Positions 1 to 9,409 are shown, counted from the stretch's first letter. The stretch is DNA of 13,455 bases from Terana coerulea (GCA_024811115.1 JAKOGH010000185.1:1-13455); one strand, 5' to 3'. Translations and numbers: made by a program. Notes: generated by a model not told the origin, from the sequence alone.

Positions 1-658
1 TGACATGTCTGCGTCTCGTGTTCACTCTTTCTTCGGACCATTTCGTAATCTACCATCTCCCATATCTTCACATGTACAAAGGAACGTTCGTGGTTATCTA
101 CCAGTGCTACTACTAGCCTTGTTGCTTGCTACACATCTTTAGCCACATTCCTATTTGACGTTAGAGCAGCCTGTTTCTGCCGTTCTGAAGTCAAATACCC
201 AGGTTCTACAATGAGACCTACCGCACACCATTAATACCACCAGCCTGCTGCTCGCGGACCTGCCTGAATGTCTATGGACAACGGTGATATGCATTTGCTT
301 ATATACAGACAACAGCGGGGACAAATACATGTAAGTGTACAGGCTTGTGTGGGGATGAGAATGAATGCTTGCGACAGGGAAGGGGATAAGTAATCTGACA
401 CCATTCCTATAAAATAAACATACACATAAGAAAAGACAGGATCCGGCCGCACACATGTGGGTCGGCATTGCAAGAGAGGGAGCGATCGATGGGAGCACGA
501 GGGCAGCGAGGCGGAGGTACAAGAACACACAGAACGACAGACAACAAGGGTACACAAATAACGATGGTGCGGCTGGGAGAGAAGCGAGTGTGGGACGTCT
601 GCAAATGAGATCGAGGGGATGAATGGAAGGTTGGGCAAAGAAGGTGGGGATGATTGCG
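1..658. other. Intergenic flank downstream of the ankyrin gene
   Basis: No convincing gene. A 45-codon open frame runs from an ATG at base 5 to a TAG at 140-142 on the plus strand and ends in a leucine-rich hydrophobic tail (LPVLLLALLLATHL). It has no visible promoter and could be chance or the tail of something to the left. The long minus-strand open frames between 151 and 662 are cysteine/serine-rich, have no domain, and lie where the 3' untranslated region of the minus-strand ankyrin gene should be, so I treat them as non-coding. Confidence 0.5.
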
Positions 659-3600
659 TCACACGCGGCCGGTCAACGACTGGACGAGGGTCTTGATCCC
701 GCCGAACCGGTGCTGCTTCGGCGTGCCGCGCCCTTGTAGTTGGGGCCCTCGCGCCAGGTCTCGGAGCCCTGCTGGAAGCCCATCTTCACGAGCTTCTGGT
801 TGCGCGCGGCGAGCTGCTCCTGCTTCGTGAGCAGCTGCTTGCGCGGGACGATGCAGTCCTCGGGCGGCGACGTCAAGTAGCGCGCTAGAGGCACGCCAGT
901 GGTCAGCGCCGGGTAGGACGCGTCGGGGTCGGGTGTGCGGGAGCGCGCCAGCGGAACGAACGGCGGGGCGGCGGGCAAGGTCTCCGACCTTGCCTTGAGG
1001 TGCGATGGGGTCGAAGAGGCGCTCGCGCTTGGGGGAAGATGGCGAAAGAGACCGGTACGGTCCGAGGTTGACGATGTCAGGTTCTGTCTCGAGGGTTCGG
1101 CGTCAAGAACTTGCCACCAGCAGACTCTTGGCGAGCTGAAGAGTAAGGTCAATCAGTACATACGGGTGGGAATTTAGAAACGCATGCTACACTCACATTC
1201 ACCATCAGCGGTGTGTGGTCGCCTCACTTTCCGCGGTCGGATGACAGCCGGGTCGCTCTGCGCCCTCCTGCAAGCTGAACTTCCGACCCAGTTGCATCGC
1301 AGCCGCCTCAAGCGCGTCCGCCCGAGCGAGCGCGGTGGGCGGCTCCGTCTCGAGGCTCTGGCGCCGCTCCTCTTCCTCCTTGAATTTGCGCTCGATCGCG
1401 AGGCTCTGGCCATACGCCGCCAATCTGGCGCTGAGGGCGTGCGCCCCTCGAGGTCGATACCAAGCGACTTGCAGTCCTCCTCGTCCGACGCATCCGCCAT
1501 GGTGAGGATGCGCTGTTGCGCGCGCTGGACGAGCGCCTCTGCTTGCGCATGCGAAGAGATGTTCCGGATGTCGATGCCCATGGGGCCCCGCGGCCGTTTG
1601 CCGGGCGAATCCAGCGGCGGGGCCAGCTGCTTCTTCTCGATACCGATCTCGTCCGGTGAAGGCAGGTCCTTCTGCGCCAGGGAAGGCGAGAAAATGTACG
1701 GGCTGGGCAGGTTCGGATGCTGCAGAGCCGGTGTCGATACGGAGCTGCTCGGAGGGCCACCGCTGCTGTCTGTAATCATACTACTCATCGAATTGCCTCT
1801 CAGCCTGCTTTCGAGGCTCGCCCGCCCAGGTAGCGGCATGTGCGCGTCGTCTTCAGGAGGTGGGACGTTTATGCTAAACGGGCAGTCGAACCTATGCTGG
1901 AGCGTGTCCTGCGAATCGAGATCGGACGCCTTGGAGTCGGTCGACATTCTCCTGGCGGCATGCTCCTTGATGCCAAGGTCGCTGAGCCGCATCTTCAATT
2001 CGCTCACCCCGTCGTGCGCCTCCACCGGTCTGCCATACTCAGTCTCGTCTTCCTCCTCAATGAAGCCCCTGTCGGGATACGCCGGCGAGTGCGGGCCCAT
2101 GTGTTCAGGCTCGCCCTCGAGCCGCAATCCATACGATGGGGACGCGGGACTCCGTGAGCGCAGTGAGTTGATGGAGCCGCGTCCCCGCACACCTCGAGAA
2201 GGGCTGCGGCTTTCCGCCCGCGGGCGCGACTCCGACCGCCGTGGGGTTGTAGGTAGGGGTGGTGAGATAGGGTCGAAGCGTAGCGCTCTGCCGGATGGAG
2301 GGCCGGACACAGAGCGGTTGGGATTGGCATCGCCTTGAGCGGACTGCCCAGAGGACGAAGACCGGCCGTGAGCGCCACGCAAGATACCTGGGCGGGTGGA
2401 TGGGCTGCCTCTGCCGGTAGAATCGGACGTGTACGGTGCGCCAGGGCTACGAAGGCTCTCTTCAGACGGACTGCGATGAGGCTCCACCCACGCCTGCGAT
2501 GACAGTGGTGATGGCGAAACCTCGCTGAACATCCGCTGGTGGAGCTGGTTACCTGCACCTGAGCTGTGCGGAGAGGGATTTGTTGGTAGTGACGCTAGTG
2601 CGTCTCGGCTAGACATTGCCGTCATCCCTAGCGCAGAACCAGGGGCGGGGAAACAGATGCTGATGTGAAAGCAGAGCTCGCAGGTGAGTTGCTGTCGGGA
2701 GTGTTGTCGTTGGCCCTCTTGAAAATGTTCAATAGGGATATCTTGCCTTTGACCCGCTGTCCGACGGGTTGCTCGGCGTCGGAGCCCGCCGATCGAGGGC
2801 GACTCGAGCTCGTGCCAGATAAGTTTGATGGTCGTCTACTCCTGTATGGGGTGGACACATTCCGAGGAACTTCCAACACATGCGGGAGAGAGGGTCGTCG
2901 AGGAGGGAGTTCATCAGGCGTGGTCTCCGGTGTTGGATAGAATGTGTATTCCCCAAGGGGCCGATCGGATGGAGAAGGCGGCTGCATAGAATTCGAGGCC
3001 GATATTGACCCTGCAGAATGTGGTGGGGTAATGGCTGAGTTGGAGGACGAATGGCGCAGGATTTGGAATGCGTTATCGATGGACCGCTTCACCCGTATCC
3101 TCTTGCGTGTCGCGCATTCAGAACAATCCAACGACCCACAGTACGAATGGCCCTTGTCGTCCTTGAAGGTTTGATCTCCGACGTAGTAAGTTCCGAGAGC
3201 TTCACGTTCACGGAGATCTCTATCCTTGTTGTGGGACCACTTGTGAAGGACATCGGCGCAGTCGTTGAATCCGTTCTGTCGCGCAACCATTTCTGGTGTG
3301 ATGCCATGCTTGTCCGCTCGATCGGGGTGTGCACCGTGCAAAAGAAGGGTTAGGACGACTGTAGTATGTCCATTCGTGCAGGCAAAATGCAGAGGGGTGG
3401 ATCCAGATGCGCCAGGTATCTGTAAGGGAGGAGCCGTACCACGATGTTTGTCAGTTGCGTAACGGCGAGGTATTCTTGAGTAGTAGGTGAGCGGGAACCA
3501 AAAGGAACCAAAAGTGGCGTTGTTGAGACTCACCTTGGGGCATTGACATCTGCACCATTATCAATCAACAGCCTTACGACAAGGTCATTCCCTCCGTGTG

Positions 3601-3836
3601 AGCCTGCGTGTAATGGAAGGATGCCATCGAGGGCGGAGTTTATTGGTTGGCCATGTTCGAGCGCGTACTTGACCAGGCCAAGGTTGCCGGAGGCTGCAGC
3701 TGAGTGCAGGCCGAGGTTGAGGTCTGTAAGTCACAGATCAGTATCACAGATCACATAAAAGGTTATCTGGCACCGCACAGTCGAGTACGACGTTGTACTT
3801 TGCCTCGGCTCTCTGGGCTCTTGAAACTCCGGGCAT
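659..3836 (-). CDS. Ankyrin-repeat protein, Agaricomycete family (reading frame interrupted)
   Basis: Exons on the minus strand: 3836-3779, 3723-3534, 3474-1197 and 1135-659. Introns are 55, 59 and 61 nt with GTGCGG, GTGAGT and GTGAGT donors, AG acceptors and branch-like CTGAT in the first and last. The start is the ATG at 3836 because an in-frame TGA lies just upstream. Residues 21-80 and 108-162 form ankyrin repeats (LNLGLHSAAASGNLGLVKYA; GSTPLHFACTNGHTTVV; DKHGITPEMVARQNG), so it is probably a protein-interaction scaffold. They are followed by a cysteine trio CGSLDCSEC, a basic stretch RKRIRVKRS, and a long Ser/Pro-rich disordered tail with an acidic patch (FIEEEDETEYG) and a helix-prone region (AAYGQSLAIERKFKEEEERR). 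The tail also matches, as I recall them, basidiomycete ankyrin proteins (FYPTPE.., ISSHAQAEALVQR). The frame is lost at about 2642-2650, 1435-1437 and 731-733; each is mended by one extra G/C. The conserved-looking end is FGGIKTLVQSLTGRV with its TGA at 659-661. The first half of the last exon (1010-1110) is ambiguous. Confidence 0.8.
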
Positions 3837-5379
3837 GACGTCTTGCGGGAATCAGGGATGCAGCGACGATGCTGAGGGGGACAACATATACCAGGCGAAT
3901 AGCCTTGTCGCCCAAGAGATATATGCACGAGAGAAGCGGAAAGGTGAGGGTGTTAGAGTCGGAAAGGGGACCTGTCCGCTGTCAGGCTTTCAGGTTCCGC
4001 TCTAGCCTAATTGTGGGATGGCCGGCCAAGACAGTTGCTGTGCACCAGAGTCGAGGCCAGGGCAGTCGTGAAACACTTGGAAGAGCGGCGCCGACGATGA
4101 GCTCGATGTCTCTTGCGTCGACGGCGGAAGAAAGGGATGGTGTCGACAACGAGGAGAGGTGGACGAAAGAGAAGTGGAGGGCCCACGGCGGGTAGAATGA
4201 TCATTCGGCAAAGTCCGAGGTCACCCAATCTAATCATACCGCTTTGACCCCGGCTCTCTCACTCTTTCCTCCCTTCCTCAACACAAAGAAGACAAGATGC
4301 GTACCGAAACAGTCATGATATTGCTTGTACGAAGACGTAAATGATTGTATGCTATTTTATGTGTTTTTATTATGGCTCTTTTACCTTGTACAGCGTCTTT
4401 GTTTAGGTTAGACCCTGGCCGTTAGCTGTGCTGCTTCAATAGCGTTCGATGATGCGGTCAGTTCAGCCGATGGCTTTTGTGTGCAGGCCGTACCGCATGG
4501 GTGATAGGACAACGGACCATGTTCCCATCTTCGTTCTCCCCGCCTTCATCGGACGCAATCACTACCACCAAGTTGTCGACTCTCCCACATCCCCCTCTGC
4601 CTCCAGCCTCATCCACCCCGCATCCCCGCATTGACCCCACACTCTGCGCCGTCACGACACCCGAAACGTTGCGTCGTCGTGTCTGAACAGGTCTCTCCTT
4701 ACGCAGCTGCCCATGTAGAACCCTTCTCAGGCGTCTTGGACGGTCATGAGGTGGCAGCATGGTGTTTTTCCAGCGGCTCATAAACTCATCACGGTCGGAC
4801 TGGCCGTTTTCAAACCGCCTCAGCGCACGAGCGGCCACGCTATCTATGTGACCTCCGACAATAGTCGGCTCGGCTCTAGCATTCGCCCGACCTTCTCTGT
4901 GCGTGTTGCTTTCACGCCTTCCATGATTGAAAGAACGTGGGGTCACTGACGCCACCAAAGTTACTACCAATGCCGGGCTGGGCGACTGAACAGAACGAGG
5001 CTACGAAGCTTGTTTCGTACCTTCGGTCTCTGTGAAAGCACGTATTCACGTCGTTTCGCACCAGCTGCCGCTGTCGTGTCTGCCTCCCGGCATTCATTGC
5101 GCATACCCTGGGTCTTCTCGAACCACACAATCGCTCCGGTTAGCCTGATCTACATTCCACTTCTCACAGGATTCCCCACGGTTGAAATCGCAGAACCGAT
5201 TTTGCTTTGACAGTGGTGGAACAGTAACATGATATGGCGTACGAACTGTCGGCTGTTCCCATTCGTCTAACTTGGCCGAGACCTCCATTCAAGCGCAGGA
5301 ACCATCGCTATCACATGCATGGCACTAGTTGCGGTGAGTTAGACATCTCGTGTGCCCCTGTCTGTAATCTCAACACTAG
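3837..5379. other. Upstream region of the ankyrin gene plus long gene-poor stretch
   Basis: Read on the minus strand, 3837-4260 contains pyrimidine-rich tracts (for example 4110-4180) and a TATA-like CATATATCTC near 3920, suiting promoter and leader of the ankyrin gene. On the plus strand, 4250-4296 is a CT-rich run ending in an AAGACAAGATG context, but that ATG opens only 15 codons. Between 4300 and 5379 every open frame is short and lacks conserved motifs. The longest, minus 4970-4458, is Arg/Gly-rich with no domain I recognise. I assign no gene here. Confidence 0.45.
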
Positions 5380-5598
5380 TCTCAGGGCCCGTCAGTACCG
5401 TTTCGAGCGACTCGATGTTACAGTCTGATGCAGACTCATGATGTTAGCGTGACACTATCTATCATTGTGAGATATTACGCTCTTCCTTCACCAAGAAGCA
5501 CCAAATCCGTCAGCTCCGAGCTGTACAATCTGTTTGCGGAGCTGTCTGACAGGAGTCTTGAGGAAGTGCATATTGTGAACTATATACGGAGAATTTGA
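5380..5598 (+). other. Unassigned open stretch, possible exon
   Basis: A 72-codon open frame, preceded by an in-frame TAG and closed by a TGA. Its second half reads as a helical, protein-like sequence (SSELYNLFAELSDRSLEEVH, then IVNYIRRI). An in-frame ATG lies at about 5427 (MQTHDVSVT). I could not find splice sites joining it to a neighbour without hitting a stop, and I recognise no family. It may be an exon of a lineage-specific gene, a gene relic, or chance. Confidence 0.2.
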
Positions 5599-5702
5599 CA
5601 TACACCGGCGACATCATTGACAGATGTGAGTTTCGAGTTTGATACTTTCTGAGGCGTCTGACCTGTCGTCCAGTAGCGTCAAGATGTTTGCCTATGTTGT
5701 AA

Positions 5703-6158
5703 GCAGCCGATGATCAATCAGAGTTCAAGGAACTGATAGTAGCCCTTATACTCACAGCCTTACAAGGATACAAGCTTAGTCGTCTTGGCAATATCTCCCC
5801 GCTGAGCGCTCTGGGAACAGGCGCTTCGGCAGTTTCCTTGGCGGCTTTGTGGCGTTCGGCGTCTTGTTCGGCGTTGCTGCAGCCAGTCGCAGGCTCAACT
5901 TCAAGTAACTCGTCCCGTCCAGACTACACTATGGCCCTCAAGGTTGTGTTCTTCGCACAATGCCCCGGTATATGGCATATAAGGCTTAGGTTTTTGTGGT
6001 ATACCAGCGAATACTCATCCACATGCTTTACTCTATTAGGTTCAACACCGTTTTTGACGTTATTCGCTTCTGGTTCAGTTTCAGATAGTGACCAATATGA
6101 TGCAAGATATTGTCGTGGAGGACCCTATGGACGTAGACCTTCCGGTCGCTCAGAATGA
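5703..6158 (+). other. Unassigned open frame with hydrophobic start
   Basis: Open for 151 codons from just after a TAA at 5700. The first part is hydrophobic and helix-like (FKELIVALILTALQGYKLSR) and continues with small residues (GNISPLSALGTGASAVSLAA). The later part, after about 5935, is rich in Phe/Trp/Tyr/Ser and overlaps the TATA box of the zinc-finger gene, so only the first 80 codons might be coding. There is no clear start and no known domain. It could be an exon of a decayed gene upstream of the zinc-finger gene. Confidence 0.2.
5976..5984 (+). promoter_or_regulatory. Probable TATA box of the zinc-finger gene
   Basis: CATATAAGG lies 113-121 nt before the ATG at 6097. Spacing leaves room for a leader of about 80-90 nt. 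The leader ends in TTCAG, so a 5' untranslated intron is also possible. Confidence 0.4.
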
Positions 6159-7162
6159 TCTGTTCCCCCAGCACTCTCAACTGGCGCCATCTAATAGTCG
6201 ACGACTGCCGCAGATGCCTCAGCAGAAAGTCGCAACATTCATTTACCCAAGCACTACAGCGGACTTTTCACATGCTACCCTCGAGAACCCATTACCTAGC
6301 ATCTTTGTGCATCCCACGGTCTCCGAGAATGCTGCTCCTGTTTGCACCAACAACGGGGTGGTAGCGCAAACTCAACTCAACCATCTGGCGCAACCGGAAT
6401 TGTGGCATAGCTACGAGCTAGGGAGCTACGTCCCACTATTTCAGGTGTACAAAAAATCCTCTCGCGCATGAAATGCCTCCGATCTCTACTCTGCCTTATT
6501 ATGGCTCTCCATTCGACAGCGACCAACCCTCTGAGCCCATTCCGAACGACCTTCGCGAATTCGAGCTAGTTTCGCCCCTAGACCGGGAAGCGGCCAGTAT
6601 CCCAGCTCCCGATGACCAATTCGCTGATGCGGTTCACAATCTGCCGTTTACTAGCCTCGTACCTTTCCGGATGCAGGGCCACAAGCGGTCTCTATCCCGT
6701 GGCACAATCCCGGCTTACCGCTCTGATACTCACGCGACTTGCGACTCAATTCAGGAGGTGGTCGAGGTACATCAGCGCTTGAAGCATGTATAGTAGATTG
6801 ACTCACTAGTATGTATGCTTGCAGGCTACGGAGTTCCTATCGGACTCCCTCGTCGCCGAAGAGGGCGCTGCGCGCGCACAAACGGCGGCGCTCCGACGCT
6901 GGCATCCGTTTTCCTCGTTCTAATTCCTCGTGTCCCCCGCGCAGACTCTCGCTGGCGAGTGCATATCGTTGCAACGTAGGGTCTTGCATGAGGGGTTTTG
7001 CATGCGAATATCACCTCAACGCACACCAGAGCGAGGCCCATGGCAGTATCAGTCCGTCATTCCCTTTGGTACTCAGTGGAGATCGGGACAACCCATGTAC
7101 GTTTCGCTGGAATTTGTAATTCATCTGTGTACAATATTGTAGTGTTTATTCGGGCGGAGTAA
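6097..7162 (+). CDS. Single C2H2 zinc-finger protein, probable transcription factor (frame problems)
   Basis: Start taken at ATG 6097 (MMQDIVVEDPMDVDLP); the same frame also holds ATG 6100. The 5' part is Pro/Ser/Gln-rich and resembles a disordered activation region. The diagnostic segment is 6970-7041: CNVGSC..F..YHLNAH....H, a C-x4-C-x12-H-x4-H finger, preceded by a basic stretch (PKRALRAHKRRRS) that could be a nuclear signal. A 58-nt intron at about 6770-6825 (GAG|GTACAT..TTGCAG, branch TTGACTCAC) and a 46-nt intron 7097-7142 (GTACGT..TTGTAG) look real; the latter leads to a stop at 7160-7162. Two joins fail: near the A6 run 6451-6456 the frame must change by one base (YVPLFQVYK to NPLAHEMPP), and after the 58-nt intron the finger lies one frame away from the incoming phase. 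So this is a damaged gene, a mis-assembled one, or it has introns I did not find. DNA binding is family knowledge; targets are unknown. Confidence 0.5.
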
Positions 7163-7206
7163 AGTCGAAAGAACATGCAACGTGATTATTAGCGACAACT
7201 TGTGCA

Positions 7207-7446
7207 GACTTCAATATTCAAATCCGGAGAAGCGCGCAAAAGGCCCAGGAGGCGCTGCGGGCGGGCGTCGGGCGTCGGGCCGTCGACCCTCAGGCGGGCG
7301 CATCTCCTGCTCGGCGCTTAGACGCGTACATGCTCATTGAATCTACTTCATACAGTGGCACAGTCGAATCTCTTCGTACGGTGGATGAGAACCTGTCAGT
7401 TCGCTCTCCTAAATTAGTTGTCATGACAAAACCCGAAACTTATTGA
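7207..7446 (+). other. Possible alternative last exon of the zinc-finger gene
   Basis: If the donor at 7097 is joined to the acceptor CTTGTGCAG at 7198-7206 (a 110-nt intron) instead of 7142, the finger frame continues without a stop for about 80 codons (helix-like RRSAQKAQEALRAG, later LDAYMLIESTSYSG) to a TGA at 7444-7446. Phase agrees exactly. The segment includes a GC-rich block with GGGCGTC repeated twice and a third, imperfect unit (about 7263-7284). Whether this or the short ending is used cannot be told from sequence alone. Confidence 0.3.
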
Positions 7447-7479
7447 CCCACAGCTTCTTAACTGCCCTCCTTACCAACG

Positions 7480-8660
7480 ATGACTTCGAATCACCTACGC
7501 GTCGACCCCGCTCTCGAAGCCTGCCCGGACTTCTCGAGTAAAGTGTGGACAACCGTCTGTGCTAACATGGCTGCGAGTAAAACGCTTTCTGAAGCCCAAA
7601 TCACAAGCATGCTTCGTGCAGCTTGGGAGGACGAACGCGACGTCAAGCAAAAGCAGTGGAACTCTCAAGACCAGGCTCGCTTCGCTGGCGACCCGACGGC
7701 GGAGATGCCGACGCCAAAGAAGCTGAAGTTCGCGAATATCAATATGACTGAGGGTCCCTCAGACCACTCCCGGTTAGAGATCGCGGAATACGCTCGCCAG
7801 CGACTCTCCGAAGGGCGATACGTGGAGTCGTGGTATTTCACGCGGTCCGGAAGCGACTACACAAAAGGGAAAACGACCGGGAGCCCTCTATCTCCTGCTC
7901 CGTGCGTTGTGCGCGATGAAGACCTTACATGGGAGCGAATGATGGCTGCATACAGTTTACTGGCGGAGACGATGAGAGACTGTGGATGGGACGAACCTCT
8001 GGTGCAGATGGTAAAAGAACTGTACAGAAACCTATGTGCGACTGCGACTGGCTCAGGTGAGGAGGAGCTGGTCGTATATGCTGCTGAGGTCCGGAGAGAA
8101 TGGCATGCCTCTCTCGGTACCGCTCGAGCCTTTAACATTGCAGTCATATCCGAGCCTCGGCTCAGGGACATCAAGGAGCACATTCAAGAGCAAGAATTTG
8201 AACGGTAAGTCTTAGCAGGCATCATACAATCTTTCGTTCGCTCACTCCTTTGTGTAGAATGGAGTCCATAATGCGACAAAGGGCTGAGGAAGTTGCTGCC
8301 CAAATGAATGGCGGTGCCTGTGAGCGATCTTTGTCCCCAGATCACAGGCCAAATAAGCGGGCACGTACCAATGGCGGAAATCGAAACGATGGACACCTGT
8401 ACAACAGTAGTAATAAAGGTCGTCGCGGGAACCGTATGTGATGAACGTATTACAACGCCTTGCTTTATTGTGGCTATATCCCGCTGTTACTGCTGTACGT
8501 TATATTAATTCATCGTATAATTGCAGAATTCTTCGATTCTTCAAGTGGTCCCGCGCACTCGCCTGCCTGGGTGGAAAGCCGTTCCTGCGCCAGGGATGAT
8601 GCATCTCACCAAGCATATCAGAAAGGCCTGTCGATCAATTATGTGCGCATGTACAGGTAA
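7480..8660 (+). CDS. Retroelement gag-like protein of an Agaricomycete-expanded family
   Basis: Exons 7480-8204, 8258-8433 and 8527-8660 give about 344 residues; introns are 53 nt (GTAAGT..TGTGTAG) and 93 nt (GTATGT..TTGCAG). If the second intron is not removed the protein stops at 8441 after 302 residues. The ATG at 7480 has a good context (CAACGATGAC) and the whole first exon is open. As I recall it, the family shows: an N-terminal helical region about VWTTVCANM.., the core YARQRLSEGRYVESWYFT, the signature DEDLTWERM, and the C-terminal VVYAAEVRREWHASLGTARA followed by a helical end. The third exon has Cys/His residues in the place where relatives carry zinc-knuckle-like motifs, but no clean CCHC is seen. 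A basic stretch PNKRARTNGG is in exon 2. Relatives are numerous and often lie near retroelements, so it may derive from a mobile element; no polymerase, integrase or LTR is visible here. Function unknown. Confidence 0.65.
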
Positions 8661-9000
8661 AATGCTCGAGCATTGACCGCTGCTACATGGCACCAATGGT
8701 GTGATGCCATTGAGCCGCCACCATGGGCACCTGCTCACAAGCCAATGTCGCCCCGAATGGAAGGCCTGTTCCCTGTTACGTGAAGCTGCCGCCGTGGGCC
8801 ACACCTTGGGCTATTTGGCACAGACGGTGTCGTGCGGCTCGAAGGTTATGCTAGTGGCCGATTTATATACACTTGTGTAGACATCGGCTTTACCAGTGAG
8901 TATATATCGGTATACCTGCTTCGCTTGGACATACTCCTCCGCTTCCCTATCCTCTCTGGTCTATTGCCTCAGACCCGTCGAACCCTCGCGATCTGCCGCC
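8661..9000. other. Region without an assignable gene
   Basis: The plus strand holds open stretches in competing frames (about 8688-8770, ending MSPRMEGLFPVT; and 8832-9059). None keeps one frame or shows a domain. Parts may be degenerate remains of the C-terminal region of the gag-like gene. 8897-8972 has a GTGAGT donor and a CCTCAG acceptor that could bound a 5' intron of the small gene starting at 9001. Confidence 0.35.
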
Positions 9001-9298
9001 ATGTCCACAAAGGAGAGCACCGGCAGATAGGGCGTCGACTACGGCTTTGCACCACCTAGCTCGGACGCATCGACCGGCGTGCGGTATCAAAGCTTAAGCC
9101 TTCGGACCTGTCGTCTGCGGAGCTGAAATGTCTATGCGACGCGGTCTCCCAAAAGTGCAAGATAGAACCTGACGACGCGGTAAGTATGTTTTCCTTACGC
9201 CACATTCGCGCGAGGCGCTAACACTTCCGTTGTAGGTGGACGGTCTTGACACTATATGTGCCTATCATAGATGTTCTTGTATAGCTTTACGAATGTGA
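9001..9298 (+). pseudogene. Small spliced gene broken by a stop and a frame change
   Basis: The ATG at 9001 sits in an ideal context (GCCGCCATGTCC) and opens MSTKESTGR, then a TAG at 9028-9030, then in the same frame GVDYGFAPPSSDASTGV. Near 9083 the coding look moves to another frame (one G too few in GTGCGGTATC would explain it): KLKPSDLSSAELKCLCDAVS, QKCKIEPDDA, up to a GTAAGT donor at 9180. A 56-nt intron (9180-9235) with a perfect CTAAC branch point and TGTAG acceptor follows, and the last exon 9236-9298 (VDGLDTICAYHRCSC..) ends at TGA. The intact splice signals argue that this was, or is, a gene of about 90 residues. I do not recognise the family; the cysteines in the second half are notable. 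Alternatively translation starts in an upstream exon and the ATG at 9001 is not used. Confidence 0.35.
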
Positions 9299-9382
9299 TG
9301 CGTGCGCTATTCTGAACACATTCTGTCAAGCGAAAATTAAAAGAACAAGGAGGCCGCGGTGGCCACGATCAACATCACCTGC

Positions 9383-9388
9383 CACGTG
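9383..9388. promoter_or_regulatory. CACGTG E-box upstream of the 9502 gene
   Basis: Palindromic CACGTG 22 nt before the TATA box and about 115 nt before the start codon, the usual place for a bHLH-type site in fungi. Whether it is bound is inference. Confidence 0.35.
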
Positions 9389-9409
9389 CAGGTTGGCAAG
9401 AGTACAAGG

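Noticed and set aside
1184..2338. 384-codon plus-strand open frame
   Set aside because: It is the antisense shadow of the GC-rich Ser/Pro-coding exon of the ankyrin gene; its sequence has no domain and low complexity.
4296..4343. ATG after a CT-rich leader, thought to begin a short ribosomal protein gene with an early intron
   Set aside because: The frame ends after 15 codons and no splice junction leads to a meaningful continuation.
4458..4970. 170-codon minus-strand frame
   Set aside because: Arg/Gly-rich without domain; adjacent frames are equally open in pieces, no promoter or introns fit.
7263..7284. Tandem GGGCGTC units considered as a repeat element
   Set aside because: Only two full copies and an imperfect third; more likely local GC-rich coding or chance.
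7480..9300. A complete LTR retrotransposon around the gag-like gene
   Set aside because: No long direct repeats, primer-binding site, polymerase or integrase motifs seen in the surrounding sequence.
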